The notes: generated by a model not told the origin, from the letters alone. A stretch of DNA of 64,000 nt from Nicotiana tabacum (GCF_000715075.1 NC_134082.1:102402399-102466398), one strand, 5' to 3'; shown: positions 21,826 through 34,979, counted from the stretch's first letter. Numbers and translations are program-made.

Positions 21826-22793
21826 GGCAAGCCTTAGGGCATTTTCAAAATTGCATTTTCCTGAAGCTGTCTCTGTCGCTTAGCGTTTCTGATTCAAACA
21901 GGCTTTTAAAAGGGAGTCCTTAGGCAACTGCTAGGCTATAACTTTCGGGTATAAAAGTTTTTGTTTGTTTCTGCATATTCACTTAGATATCCTGCATTAG
22001 GACATTAATTAATAAAGACCTTAATTGTGTTTGAGTCATGCTGCTTGTATGTTTACTTGAGGAGGAAACTGTGAGCCTCTTATTGGCTCCCATTATGTGT
22101 GAAAGTCTTAAATGTTTTGACTTTCACTTTAGAGTTTTCGCCTTTTTAAACCTTAGGGGTATGTCCAGAACTACATATAGGTAGAGGTCCCAACTCCCTC
22201 CGGGACTATTAAGAAGGGACGAGTAGCAGCACGCAATAGGAATCAATGACGAAACACTCGCTTTGCATGACCAATAAGGGGATGGGAAGGGTAGACATGG
22301 GATATGATGACTACGCGTTAATGTCACGTGTAGCCCCTCATTGAGGAGTGTTTACCGGACATTGCGTGGGGTGATCCTATAGGATAACCAACCTATGACC
22401 CCTATTTACTAAATCTTTTCTTTAATTAAACTTGTTCAAACCTTTATCTTGCCTCTTGAGTTATCTAACGTGCTTTACTTGCAACTTATTTGATTCAACT
22501 GTTTATATGGACTAATTTGTAAATATAAGTTCGGCTGGGACCCACAGTTGTGGACCAAGAGGGTGCGTAACACCTTTCCCTCGAGGTCACTTCGAGCCCT
22601 TACCCTAATCTCTGGTAATGCAAACCAACTCAGAGTTCATCGCTCTAGGTGCCCTAACGCACCATAACCCGTTAGGTGGCGACTTTTCAAATACCCAATT
22701 CTCAAAAGGAAATGAGTCATTACACCCTATGAATGTCGAAACCCGGACCTCTTTCCCCATAAAAAAGGGAGGGAAAAAGGGGGCGCGACAACA

Positions 22794-22810
22794 TGGCGAC
22801 TCTGCTGGGG
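22794..22810 (+). promoter_or_regulatory. Primer-binding site of Tat element
   Basis: TGGCGACTCTGCTGGGG, three bases after the LTR end. It starts with TGG as expected for a tRNA 3' complement; this motif is usual after Tat/Ogre LTRs, and published Ogre elements are primed by an Arg tRNA. I did not check the tRNA match base by base. Confidence 0.65.
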
Positions 22811-24735
22811 ATATTTTTAGGCTCTTACCATAACAAACTTGTCTTTTACAAATTAGTCCAAGCATGATTATCCCGTTCCCTGCTCCCTTATCTAAATTTA
22901 ACTATCTATTTTTAAGCATTTATGATTCCTTTATTACTCTGAAAACTGAATTGTCTCCTTGTTTTCCTTTTTCTGTAACTGTCTTTTCAATTATTTAAAT
23001 GTTGTATTTATTTTTCCTACATGAAAATACTTGCCTACATGTTATTAACTGCTGCATAAATCATGCTCCACATCATATTCCACTCGTGCGTCTCAAATCC
23101 TATAGCAACGCTTTAATGAGTGGTTGTACTCTTCCTATTTATTACCTTTAAATTCGGAAATGCTTATTTGCGGTCAGTCGATCAGTGGTGCAGTCGACGG
23201 TTTCGTGCCTTCCCCCTCAAGTTGTCCGCTAGAGGATACCTGTCTAAAACCACATAGAAACCTTACTCTGGTTAAAATTGTGCATGCATCATGGTCAAAC
23301 CTAGTTGGATCAGTTATGTTGTCCACATAATGATCCTTTAAGATCAGCCTAATCCAAAGTCCATCGGGCTTTCCATAATCCCAACGGACGCAACCACGTT
23401 TGTGCATTAATTTGGATAACTAAATGCCGATACGTTGATTATAAATGTATTAATAGTCGAGTCTAGTAGGGGTAAAGTCTAACCCTTTTGTTTTGTAGAA
23501 ATGAGGAACGAGGTCCCCGGCTTCGGTATGGTTAGGACACCCTCACTCTTGCTGGACTGGTGGATGAATCTTCCATCAAATGACCAAATCAATGAATGGA
23601 AAGAGAGGGCCGCCAAATCCAACGAGAAGCTAGAATATCTGGAATACAACATGTTGGAATTGGAAGGAAAAGTGAGCAAGAGAGTCACCAATTGCCAGAA
23701 CGTTGGGGAAATGAAGGAGAACATTTGGCAAAGGCATTTTTACTGGTGAACCTACGCGAACTAGAGGATTTGATCAATGAGAGCATTCAACCTGAGGAAG
23801 GCCCTTTTGAGACTAAATAGAATAGGTTTACTCGCTTTTCAAATGTAATAAGGCCAATTGCCAGTAATGACTTATTTTTTTATTGTCTTAGTGTTGTTTT
23901 GGGATTCGACTACTTTTATATTGTGAAATGAAGCATTTATTGGCATTTGAAGTTCTCCAAATTTATTTGTCGCTAGGCCTACCTCGGGCACAACAAGGCT
24001 CCCAAATTAGGATACGAGTTTACATTTCGCAATATGTGTTTAATTACTGCAAACATTTCAGAATCCCCACTAACTTGTTACCTTTTATTTTGTTTATTTT
24101 TTATTATTATTCCTATCACCATAGGTTGGTTCATCCATACCGGCCTCATCAACATATCATACCAAATCCAGAGGCCCTCTACCTCCTCCAAGCAACACAA
24201 AAAGCAAAGGGAAATCAAAGATGGACGACTTAAGTGGAATCCGAAAGGAAAACATTGAGAATGCAGAACCTCCATGGCGTGGACCGTATTATCCTCTTGA
24301 GCAACCGGTACTCCATTTGGAACAAGCTTTCCATCAGGCGGACATAATATGAGGAACTGTTGAAGAAGAAGCACTAGCTGGGCTGAAGGACCCATTCTTA
24401 GAAGATGAGGATATGGACTGCAGTGCCATAATTTAGGAGGAGGAGGAAGAAGGTCTCTCCATTCAGACTGTAGCAAAGGGAGCTGTTCTTAGAAATTGGA
24501 CTGCCACACCATCCCGAGCCCGCCGAGTCCCTAGGTAGCTTGGCAGAATTTATAGCTGTTCTAGGCATTTAAATTTTTCAGCAATTTCTTTTTAAAATAA
24601 ATGCTCGATCCACCGAGCCAAGCTTTATTTGAACAATTTTCTCAGTTTTAATCAAATGCATTTATACTTTATCAGTATTCATAACTATTTTTATACTTTT
24701 TCCCTTCTACAGTATTTACTTTTCCTGATGAACCA
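22811..24735 (+). pseudogene. Gag/protease region remnant of Tat element
   Basis: This stretch is too short for a Tat gag plus protease. An open piece at 23502-23749 (GMVRTPSLLLDWWMNLPSND, then a charged helical segment ERAAKSNEKLEYLEYNMLEL) continues in another frame to 23819 as LVNLRELEDLINESIQPEEG. A proline-rich piece is near 24130-24200, and acidic linker sequence (GLKDPFLEDEDMDCSAII) with stops is near 24380-24440. No zinc knuckle and no protease D-S/T-G motif were found. Confidence 0.6.
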
Positions 24736-27700
24736 GTGACTGTGACATGTAATGAGGCAACGCAACATGAGAATAGTGACTCAGAAGAAGAAGATGAGAT
24801 ACCCAAGAAAATTATCAGAGAAGTTGAGAATTTTGAGAACAAGCCTAAATCCAACTTGGACGAAACAGAAGTAGTAAATTTAGAAGACGCCGAGACCGTC
24901 AAAGAGACCTGCATCAGTATTCACTTGTCACCAATAGAAAAGGAAGAGTACATCCTTTTTCTAAAGAAATACGAGGACATCTTCGCATGGTCGTATGACG
25001 ATATGACCGGTTTGAGCAAATCTATAGTAGCTCATAAGTTTCCTACCAATCCCATGTTCCCGCCAGTCAAGTAGAAACTTAGAAAATTCAAACCAGACAT
25101 GAGTCTGAAAATCAAGAGGAAGTTATCAAGCAGATCAAAGTCAAGGTTCTTAGGGTGGTTGAATATCCAACCTGGTTAGCTAACATTGTGCTAGTTTCGA
25201 AGAAAGACAGGAAGGTCAGAGTATGTGTTGACTATCGGGATTTGAACAGAGCAAGTCCCAAAGACAATTTTTCACTGCCAAATATACATATCCTGATTGA
25301 TAACTACGCCAAGCATGGATTGCTTTGCGGGTTATCACCAGATTTGGATGGATGAAGAAGATGCAGAGAAGACAACTTTTATTACGCCTTGGGGTGTATA
25401 CTGTTACAAGATGATACCGTTCGGACTAAAGAATGCTGGAGCCACTTACATGAGGGCTATGCCAACCATCTTCCATTATATGATACAAAAGGAAATAAAG
25501 GTGTATGTGGACGACATCATTATCAAATCCAAGAGGGTCGTAGATCACATATCAGACTTGAGGAAATTCTTCGATAGGCTCAGGAGGTACAATTTGAAGT
25601 TAAACATTGCAAAGTGTGCGTTCGGGGTCCCCGCAGGAAAGTTACTGGGATTCATTGTCAGTTGCCAAGGGATCGAACTAGATCTGACTAAAGTCAAAGC
25701 TATTCAGAAGTTACCGCCACCTAAAAGCAAAAAGGACGTGATGAGCTTCCTGGGGCGGCTCAACTACATTAGCCGATTCATAGCACAGTCCACATTAATA
25801 TGTGAACCCATCTTCAAGATGCCGAGGAAAGATGCCAAGACAAGTTAGACCGAGGATTGTCAGAAAGCTTTAGACAAGATCAAGGAATACTTGTGCACAC
25901 CGCCAGTTTTGGTCCCGCCAGAACCAGGACGACCTTTGCTACTTTATCTATCCATGTTAGATGGAGCCTTCGGATGTGTTTTGGGACAACATGTTGAGAC
26001 AAGAAGAAAGGAGCAAGCCCTATACTACCTGAGTAAGAAATTCACACCTTATGAAGCACGGTATTCTCTGCTCGAACGCACTTGCTGTGCTTTGACCTGG
26101 ACAGCCCAGAAATTGAGGCATTGTTTTTATGCCTACAATACATACCTCATATCTAGGATGGATACTCTAAAGTACATATTTTAGAAACCCATGCCTATGA
26201 GGAAGTTAGCTAAATGGCAGATACTGCTGAGTGAGTTCGACATCGTCTATGTTACTCAAAAGGCAGTCAAGGGACAAGCATTTGCATATCACCTCGCTGA
26301 AAATCCGGTGGGAGGAGAATACGAACCCTTGAAAACGTATTTTCCTGATGAAGAAGTATCATTTGTGGGAGAAGACATTACAGAATCATATGACGGTTGG
26401 AGGATGTTCTTTAACGGAGCCGCAAATTTCAAAGGAGTAGGCATTGGAGCAGTTTTGGTATCAGAAATGGGTCAGCATTATCCAGTATCTGCTAAACTCA
26501 GATTTCCCTGCACCAATAACATGGCAGAATATGAAGCCTGCATACTAGGGCTCAACATAGCAGTCTACATGAACATTTAGGAGTTGGTGGTGATCAGCGA
26601 TTCAGATTTGTTTGTGCACCAGGTGCAAGGAGAATGGGCTACCAAGAATTCCAAGATATTGCCATATTTGCACCATGTGTAGGAATTGAAAAAGAGGTTC
26701 ACGAAGATAGAATTCCGACATGTGCCCAGAATTCAGAATGAGTTCGCCGACGCATTAGCCACTTTGTCATCAATGATACAACATCCAGATAAGAACTATA
26801 TTATTCCCATTCAGGTGAGGATCCATAATCAGACGGCATATTGTGTTCATGTCGAGGAAGAGCAGATGGAAAGCCTTGGTTACATGACATTAAGGAGTAC
26901 TTATCAAAAGGAGAATACCACAAGCATGCAAATCACACTCAGAAACGCACGCTCCGGAGATTGTCAAATCATTTCTTCCATAGCGGAGGGAACTTGTATA
27001 GGAGAACTCCGGATTTGGGCTTACTAAGGTGTGTCGATGTAAAGGAAGCTTCTAAGCTACTTGAGGACGTGCATGCTGGGACCTGCAAGCCACACACGAA
27101 TGGCTTCGCTCTGGCCAAGAAATTACTCAGGGCAGGTTACTTATGGATGACCATGGAGACTGATTGTATTCAGTATGTCCGCAAGTGCTTTCAATGTCAA
27201 GTACATGCCGACATCATAAAAGTGCCACCAAATGAGCTCAATGCAACAAGCTTACCTTGGTCATTCGCCGGCTGGGGAATGGATGTTATTGATCCGATTG
27301 AGCCCACAGCTTCAAACGGACACCGATTTATTCTGGTAGCTATTGATTACTTAACAAAATAGGTAGAAGCTGCCTTTTGCAAAGCTATAACCAAGAGAGT
27401 CGTCGCAGGTTTTGTTAAGGATCGTATTGTCTGTCGATTCAGAGTTCCTGAGTCCATTATTACTGACAACACTGCCACCCTCAATAGTGATCTGATGAAA
27501 GCTATATGTGAAATCTTCAAAATCAAGCACAAGAATTCCACCGCCTACAGACCTCAGATGAATGGAGCCGTGGAAGTTGAAGAACATTAAGAAGATACTA
27601 AAGAAAATGGTAGAGAATCACAAATAGTGGCATGAGAAGTTACCCTTTGCTCTGTTAGGGTACCACACCATAGTTGCACGTCAACCGGGGCAACCCCCTA

Positions 27701-28118
27701 CATGTTGGTTTATGGTACTAAGGCTGTCATCCCAGCTGAGGTAGAGATTCCTTCTCTAAGAATCATATAGGAAGCTGAACTCAGCGATACAGAATGGATA
27801 AGGAGCCGCTATGAACAACTGGATCTTATCGATGGAAAGAGAATGGACGCAGTATGTCACGACCAACTTTATCATAACAGAATGACCAGAGCCTTAAACA
27901 AAAGGGTCAAACCAAGATAGTTCGCACCAGGGCAGCTGGTATTGAAGAAGATTTTCCCACACCAAGATGAAGGCAAAGGGAAATTCTCTCCCAACTGGCA
28001 AGGTCCGTATATGGTTCATAGAGTACTAACAGGAGGAGCACTCATACTTGAAGATATGGATGGAGAGATCTGGCCAAAACCAATCAATTCAGACGCAGTC
28101 AAGAGATACTATGCCTAG
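24736..28118 (+). pseudogene. Pol of Tat element: RT, two RNase H domains, integrase
   Basis: Order: acidic linker, RT (VRVCVDYRDLNRASPKDN, active site KVYVDDIIIKSK near 25498-25535), RNase H (AFGCVLGQHVETRRKEQALY), then the additional Tat-type RNase H (26395-26685). The latter has MFFNGAANF, with Asn at the expected catalytic Asp. Integrase follows: the CFQC finger half, GWGMDVIDPIEP, ITDNTATL-like second Asp region and the tail DAVKRYYA ending at 28118. Stops: 25072, 25846, 26182, 26578, 26681, 27361, 27626 and 27918, mostly CAG or TGG to TAG. Frameshifts or small deletions are near 25100, 25318, 26855 and 27570. Confidence 0.92.
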
Positions 28119-28253
28119 ATTATTTCACATTTCTTTTTCTGATGTAATTGAATTACGCTTGACCTGATTCCCGTTTAAGAGGGGATATGTAGGCATCCTT
28201 ATGGGTTCGGTCATATCATAATAAAATTTTCATTTCCCCCAAAATCAGAAACT

Positions 28254-28470
28254 AGGGCAGAATTTTGAGGAGGGTCCTCAAAATTCCGGAGCAAGTCCAG
28301 CCAGTGCCATCACATGCTAGGAAGTCAGTCATCAGTCAAGAACTGGGGCACAATTTTAAGAAGGATTCTCAAAATTTTGAAGAAGATTCAGCAAGGTCCG
28401 CCATCCGTAAATAGTTAGAAATCATCTACCAGCTGGGCAGAATTTTGAGGAGGACCCTCAAAATTCCAAC
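28254..28470 (+). repeat. Three hairpin-forming repeats after Tat pol
   Basis: Copies at 28254, 28343 and 28434 start GGGCAGAATTTTGAGGAGG or similar. The first has a perfect 12-bp stem, GAATTTTGAGGA (28260-28271) and TCCTCAAAATTC (28275-28286), with a 3-nt loop. The third is nearly as good; the second has decayed. Confidence 0.8.
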
Positions 28471-28839
28471 ATAAGAGAGTTGCAATGCCTTTGAATTGTG
28501 TCACAGTTGCTAGTTCATCAAAAGTTACTTGATATATCAATACGCTTCCAAAACAATCCTATTTTATCAATGAACACATATTTTTTGAAAATTCTATTTT
28601 TTTCATAACAGTCAGGTGCTACCTAGGGAAACTCGAAGGGGGCTTCCATGACGGAGCAAAGCAAGGCTGGCAGATGAAGCAAGAACCAACCTCCCCTCAT
28701 GAGACTTACGATTTTTCTTTGAATGCAGGCACATTTGACGATAGCATTCATACACAAAGAAAATTCACCATCCATCCGGCCATTAGACTTTGAACCTATC
28801 CTAGCTAAGATATACTCTACCCTTATCTGCTATTTTCTC
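28471..28839 (+). other. Tat 3' untranslated spacer
   Basis: No gene. It continues the untranslated part of the Tat element between the hairpin repeats and the tandem array, with GGGGGCTTCCATGACGGAGC near 28638 and an AT-rich piece near 28550-28610. Confidence 0.6.
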
Positions 28840-29765
28840 TTTGCATGAGTCTAATCTCTGACTCCACATCTGCATAAGTCTAATCCTTGACTCCACAAGT
28901 GCATGAGTCTAATCCTTGACTCCATATTTACATGAGTCTAAGCCCTGACTCTATATTTGCATGAGTCTAATCCTTGACTCCACATTTGCATGAGTCTAAT
29001 CCTTGACTCCATATTTGCATGAGTCTAAGGCCTGACTCCATATTTGCATGAGTCTAATCTCTGACTCTACATTTGCATGAGACTAAGCCTTGTCTCTAAT
29101 CTTGCGTGAGTCTAAGACCTGACTCCATATCTGCATAAGGCTAAGCATTGCCTTCCATTTGCATGGGACTAAGCCCTACCCCGAATCTTGCATGAGGTTA
29201 AGCTCTACCTCCATGTTTGCATAAGGCTAAGCATTGTCTTCCATTTGCATGAGACTAAGCCTTGTACCGAATCATGCATGAGGTTAAGCTCTACCTCCAT
29301 ATTTGCATATGGCTAAGCATTGCCTTCCATTTGCATAGGACAAAGCTCTGTCCCGAATCTTGCATGAGGTTAAGCTCTACCTCCATATTTGCATAAGGCT
29401 AAGCGCTACCTTCTCCTTGCATGAGAGCTTTGTCTCCATTCTTGCATGAGTCTAATCCATGACTCCATATTTCTATGAGGCTAATCCTTACCTCTATACC
29501 TACATGAGTCTAAGCCCTAACTCCATATTTGCATGAGTCTAATCCCGGACTCCATATTTGCATAAGGCTAAGCACCGCCTTCTCTCTGCATGAGTCTAAG
29601 CCCTGACTCCATATTTGCATAAGGCTGATCCTTGCCCCCATACATGTATGAGTCTAAGCCCTGACTTCATATTTTCATGAGTCTAATCCTTGCCTCTCCG
29701 TTTGCATAAGACTAATCCCTGCCTCCCCACTTGCACGAGACTAAACACTATCCCTCTTTGCACCA
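28840..29765 (+). repeat. Satellite-like tandem array, ~30-bp monomer
   Basis: About thirty diverged monomers built on TTGCATGAGTCTAATCCTTG followed by ACTCCATAT. Variants change TGAGTCTAA to TAAGGCTAAG or TGAGACTAAG in runs, so there are at least two or three higher-order subtypes. It lies in the 3' untranslated region of the Tat element, a place known in this lineage to breed satellites. Confidence 0.88.
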
Positions 29766-30509
29766 ATATTGCTCTATTTTCTACTACTATCTACGTGCTT
29801 TTCAATCGGGCTAAGCTCTGCCCTCTACTTCGCAATACTAAACCTTGTCTTGTTACATCATATTATTGCCTATCATGGACTGAAATATTGCCAATTTGTC
29901 CAAAGGCGTCATAGTTTAAAGGCGTCATCCTCATAGACGGAAGACACCATGCCATGGCTTGAGGATCTCTTGAACTTGCATATCATTATTCAAAGGCATC
30001 ATGGTTCGGAGGCACCATTTTTATGGCCCGAGAACATCATTTCATGGCCTGTGAATCCCTCACTAAACAATTCATTGCCTAGGACGTCATGGTCCAATGA
30101 CGTCATCTTTAACCATCCAAAGACAACCTTCATGGTCCAAAGGAAATTTGCATCATGTCTAAATTTTCGCAAATACGTTTGTAGCATCTGTTATCTGCAG
30201 GTAACCAGCAAATAACCGCTATCCTTGCAGGAGCGATCTCGCTCCAGTTCCCTACAACCGTCCCGAGCCTTAACCGCTCATCGTAGCTACTTTGACATCT
30301 CATGTCCGTTCTTACAATAATTGCATCGGCATACTCCGTAGGTGAATCCAGAACTACACAAGGCCTGATTCCTGTAAAACCAGGGATATGTAGGCAACTT
30401 GAAAATCGGAGCTCGGCCTCTGTCTTTCAAAACATCCCATCCGATCAAAATTGGCCATCATTTCTTTACCCGAAATCTCTTTCATCCTTCCCGGATAAAG
30501 AGAGACAGC
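29766..30509 (+). other. Tat 3' spacer with GGCGTCAT repeats and polypurine tract
   Basis: At 29900-30110 short repeats of AAAGGCGTCAT / AAGGCATCATGGT type alternate with GTTCGGAGG or GGTCCAATG. A region near 30375-30400 (AACCAGGGATATGTAGGCAA) repeats sequence that also follows pol near 28176-28194 (GAGGGGATATGTAGGCATCC). The purine-rich AAAGAGAGACAGC at 30497-30509, directly before the 3' LTR, is the polypurine tract. Confidence 0.65.
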
Positions 30510-33500
30510 TGTTGATACCCAATTTTTCCCTATGTATTTTAAATATGCATAAATACCTTCAAAATAACATATTTATATATAAGCATGCACAAGGTTTTTA
30601 TATTTTTTTCCATAATTTTAAGGGTTTAAGTTGATTTATTTTTTCCCCTTTTATTCATAAAATTCCCAATAATTATTTCCGAAATTATTGTTATGATAAT
30701 TTATTTATTTGATTTCTATACTTATGCCAAAATATGGCTAATATAATTTTCATGCATTTTTATAATTACATTTAGTATTTTTAAGCTCAATTGCATATAA
30801 TTGCAATGTTAGCGCATTTTAAGATATAATTATATTTTATATGCATAAAAATGGTCCCTATATTTTTAAAATGTTAATTATATATTTTAAATCATTTTAG
30901 AACCTTGAATTATTTTCCAGAAATTAGTTATTATTTATTAAAATTAAAATAGGAAAAATTGGCTATTTAAATAATAGCCAGATTTGGCTTTCAACTGTAG
31001 CCCAAATCGGACCCCTCCCCAGCCCAATTTTCTATTAAATAACCTAACCCAGACCCTATAAAACCTTACCCAAACCCGGAACCCACCTACCCGGCTAAAT
31101 CCTGACCGTTGATCTCCCAGATCAACGGTCTGCACACACCCTTTCCTTTTTAATTCCTAAACGACCCCTAACCCTACTTATTTCCAAACCCCCGCTGCCT
31201 TCAGATGCTCTCATCTCTCTTCTCTCTCAACCTAACCCTAATCGTTCTTCAACCACCGCCTTCTCCAGTCATCTCCGACGACTACCTTTCAACCCCAAGC
31301 CTTTAATGGTCACTCCACCGCCTTGCTCATCATCTCTAAGGCCTTCAAGGGTCCTGGGCCATGCCGATTTGGATCTAGGGTTTCTGTTTTTGTTACTCAT
31401 GGCTTCTCCGATGTGATTTTGGGCAAAGTCACACCTTATATGTTACGATCGATGAAGTTTACAACAGGTTCTTTCGATTTCTATTTGGGTTTCCTTTGAA
31501 ACCCTAACTCTCGTCTGAATCTCTCAGATCTGTGCTATTTTTATGCTCTAAGTCTGTTTCTTCCTATGTTTTGCACTATTCTCGAACGTCTTCTAAAAGA
31601 TCCTCAACTTCAAATCATTTTACTTTCTTTAAAAAAATTAGGGTTCCTCGGAGTTTCTTTTACACTTGTTTTAACTGATTTTCTTTATGATTAAACCTCT
31701 TTCCTTGCTAGTTTTGACTGATCTTATGTTCCTACTGCTTTTTAACTCGACTCTGTTAAAAAGCCCTAATTTTTAAGACCTTCTTTGTTTTGTTTTGCGT
31801 GTTAGCATGATTACTTGATCTTGTTAAAGTTTCTACTGGTTACTATGCTTTGAATGGGTTTTTCTACTGAGTTTGTAGCTTATTTGTATCACCTCCGTGT
31901 GATTGTTATTCATCTCTTGCTTTCTTCTGTCGATATGGCTGACTTTACCTGTTTGCTACGTTTGTTCATTCTTCTCTATTTATATATTGCAATGTAGAAT
32001 CATGACCCTCTCTTGATTTGATTCTGATTTCTTTAATTGATGGTTTGATTGCAAGATTTTCTTTCAAAACCCTAAAGTTCTACTCGTCTATTTAAATTGA
32101 CTGATTTCATTTCCTTATTTGCTGTGGTACTTCATTCTTACTGAATCTTTTCCTTAATTGGTATATTCTGTACTTAGACTCAATCATATGCTCTATACTT
32201 TTACTACCCCTTATATGGTAAAATCAGTCTTTCTCAACTAATTTTCTTTCCTTGATTATCTCTGTTGGTATCCGTTTAAGCTGTGATTCCTTGATTAAAG
32301 GGGAGTACTTGTATTAATTAAATTCTAATTGTGATTACTTCTATAATTGTGCTGAACCTTTACTTGTTACCTTATTTTCTGCCTATTTTCAAAACTATAA
32401 ATATCCTAAGTTTTTCATTGACACACACAAACATTTTGGTTGTCAAAAACTACATCTCTTACTAAAATCTCTGCTCTCCCCTCTCTCTTGTGCTATTTGC
32501 TGCTATTAGCCGGCTGCAAGCCAAGGCAAATCATCTGTGCTCACTTGTTCTTTCATTCTGCTTACTTCTCTCTTCACTGGTATGTCCTAGTTTTAATTTA
32601 AAGCCTCAACAACAACATGCTTCTCTTATTGTTTCAGTTTCTCTTATTTCTAGTCTGCTTTTACTTATGGTTCTGTTGTGAAACTTGTAGTTAAGTTACA
32701 TTATCAGCATGTTATTATGTCTCCCCTTCCCTTTAGTTTAATGTATTCCCTTATGTGTGTTTCAAATCATGCCTTGTCAATTGTCTTTTACTTACTATGT
32801 ACTTACCATCTTATGAATCCCAAATCCCTATCCCCCTCTATGTGTGTGTGTCCAACGTGACTGGTTTGTGATTATGCCAGTGTCAACTATTTTTGAGCAT
32901 ATCTAAACCAGTCCTAAGACCCTTGTTGGGTTATGTGTTTGCAGTCAAATGTCTGTGTATCACAAACCCCTTGACCCCTGTGTAACTACTTAATTCATTT
33001 GGATTCCGTAAACTAGCTGTGTGTGATCCTATCTTAAGGTGTTTAAGCTTTGTTTACTACTCCAACCTCTTTTTTAAACAATCTCTGTTGCTTTACTAAT
33101 TGTTTTCAAAACAGACTTTCTAATCTAGTCTTTAAAAAACCTCTTTTAACTTGTGTCCTGCACTTTCACTTCACTCTTAATCAATAAGTTCTTCCCCCTC
33201 TAGTATGTGTACTGCCTTGGTATCCTCTTGAAAGCCCTCTGAACTCTGGCATAGTGAGGTTGGCCTTTCCACAATGCACTGGTTCAATGCTTGTTTGCTA
33301 AGTCTAGGTGTAAGCATTGCCCGGGGTCCTGTAGACCCTTATGGAACTTTGATGCACCTAGACTCTGATTTATCTATGGAATTGAGGCTTGTAAGACCAT
33401 TGGAGGCTTTGGGAAACTTGGGCCTAATTGCAGGCTCCCTATAGAATAGCTTCTTGATTTTATATTTCTACTTATGTAATTCATTCATTGGCTTATAATA

Positions 33501-34979
33501 AGTTGTAAATAGATATTTGGGGTATTTAGTAAAAGGGTGGGTAGATGTATACTTTAAAGGGTAATACGGGTATAAATCCTGCACTTAGGACATTATTTTT
33601 AAAAGTCTGACTGCTTGCATAAGTAGAAAAAATGCTCATAGATTTGCTTTTTTTAGAATCTATTTGATTTGCATAGTAAAAATCATGCCTATAGGATCTC
33701 ACTTCTAATTTCATTTGCACAATAATCATATTTATAAGGTTCTGCATTCTGTCATGTTAGATAACATGTTTATAGGTTCCAAACCATTATGTCTTAAATC
33801 AGTAGATGCCATACCTATAGGACTCAACTCCAATTCGGTTCTAATAAGTCTTTCTGTAGGTTGCTGCAAATCGACTAAAATCAATAATACATCTAGATAT
33901 CATGCCTATAGGGATCTCTACTCGCAATTCTATCTAATAATTTAATTAGCCTAATAAATCAACTTCATTACGCCTAGTTCATTTTCAAAACTGGTCTTAT
34001 TAAGTGTCAAACATTTCCTGAAACAAGTTCTTTCAAAATTGCTTTAATCTCATTAGATATCATGCCTATAGGTATTAAAGGAGTCTATTTCGAAAAACGT
34101 ATTTGTTTCTACATTAACATAGATGCCAGTATACTGCATATAGGCAAGCCTTAGGGCATTTTCAAAACTGCATTTTCCTGAAGCTGTCTCTGTCGCTTAG
34201 CGTTTCTGATTCACACAGGCTTTTAAAAGGGAGTCCTTAGGCAACTACTAGGCTATAACTTTCGGGTATAAAAGTTTTTGTTTGTTTATGCATATTCACT
34301 TAGATATCCTGCATTAGGACATTAATTAATAAAGACCTTAATTGTGTTTGAGTCATCTTTGCTTGTATGTTTACTTGAGGAGGAAACTGTGAGCCTCTTA
34401 TTTGCTCACATAATGTGTGAAAGTCCTAAATGTTTTGACTGTCGCTTTAGAGTTTTTGCCTTTCTAAATGTTAGGGGTACGTCCAAAACTACCTATAGGT
34501 AGAGGTCCTAACCCCCTCCGGGACCATTAAGAAGGGACGGGTAGTACCACGCAATAGGAATCAGTGACCAAACACTCGCTTTGCATGACCAATAAGGGGA
34601 TGGGAAGGGTAGACATGAGATATGATAACTACGCATTAATGTCACGTGTAGCCCCTCATTGAGGAGTGTTTACCGGAAATTACGTGGGGTGATCCTATAG
34701 GATGAACAACCTAGGACCCCTTTTTACCAAATCATCTCTCTCTGTTTAAGCTTGTTCAAACCTTTATCTTGCCACTTGAGTTATCTAACGTGCTTTACTT
34801 GCAACTTATTTGATTCAACTATTTATATGGACTAATTTGTAAATATAAGTTCGGTCAGGACCCATAGTTGTGGACTAAGAGGGGTGCCTAACACTTTCCC
34901 CTCGAGGTTACTTCGAGCCCTTACCTTAATCTCTGGTAATGCAAACCAACTCAGAGTTCATGGCTCTAGGTGCCCTAAC
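30510..34979 (+). repeat. 3' LTR of Tat element, left part
   Basis: Starts TGTTGATACCCAATTTTTC and follows the 5' LTR to GGTGCCCTAAC, where the solo LTR is inserted. The last 133 bp of the LTR are at 51225-51357. By eye about 5 percent of aligned bases differ from the 5' LTR over the first 290, with some small indels. A TATA box equivalent is at 31056-31064. Confidence 0.88.
34975..34979. repeat. Left 5-bp target duplication of the solo LTR
   Basis: CTAAC, repeated at 51220-51224. In the uninterrupted 5' LTR the same site reads CCCTAACGCACC (near 22651), with one CTAAC, which proves the duplication. Confidence 0.88.

Larger units (their letters stand above)
18168..22790 (+). repeat. 5' LTR of Tat element (4623 bp)
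   Basis: Starts TGTTGATACCCA and ends GGGGGCGCGACA, followed by the primer site. A TATA box stands at 18718-18726 and is followed by a pyrimidine-rich, TCTCTC-containing leader. Short frames inside (for example 18764-19164) look like translated leader and have no family support. It pairs with 30510-34979 plus 51225-51357. Confidence 0.88.

Noticed and set aside
23502..23819. Possible independent host gene (coiled-coil ORF)
   Set aside because: It lies between the Tat primer site and pol, in the direction of the element, and fits a gag remnant better than a host gene.
28840..29765. Possible CRISPR-like array
   Set aside because: Monomers are contiguous and diverge gradually, without unique spacers; the site is in a plant retrotransposon 3' region.
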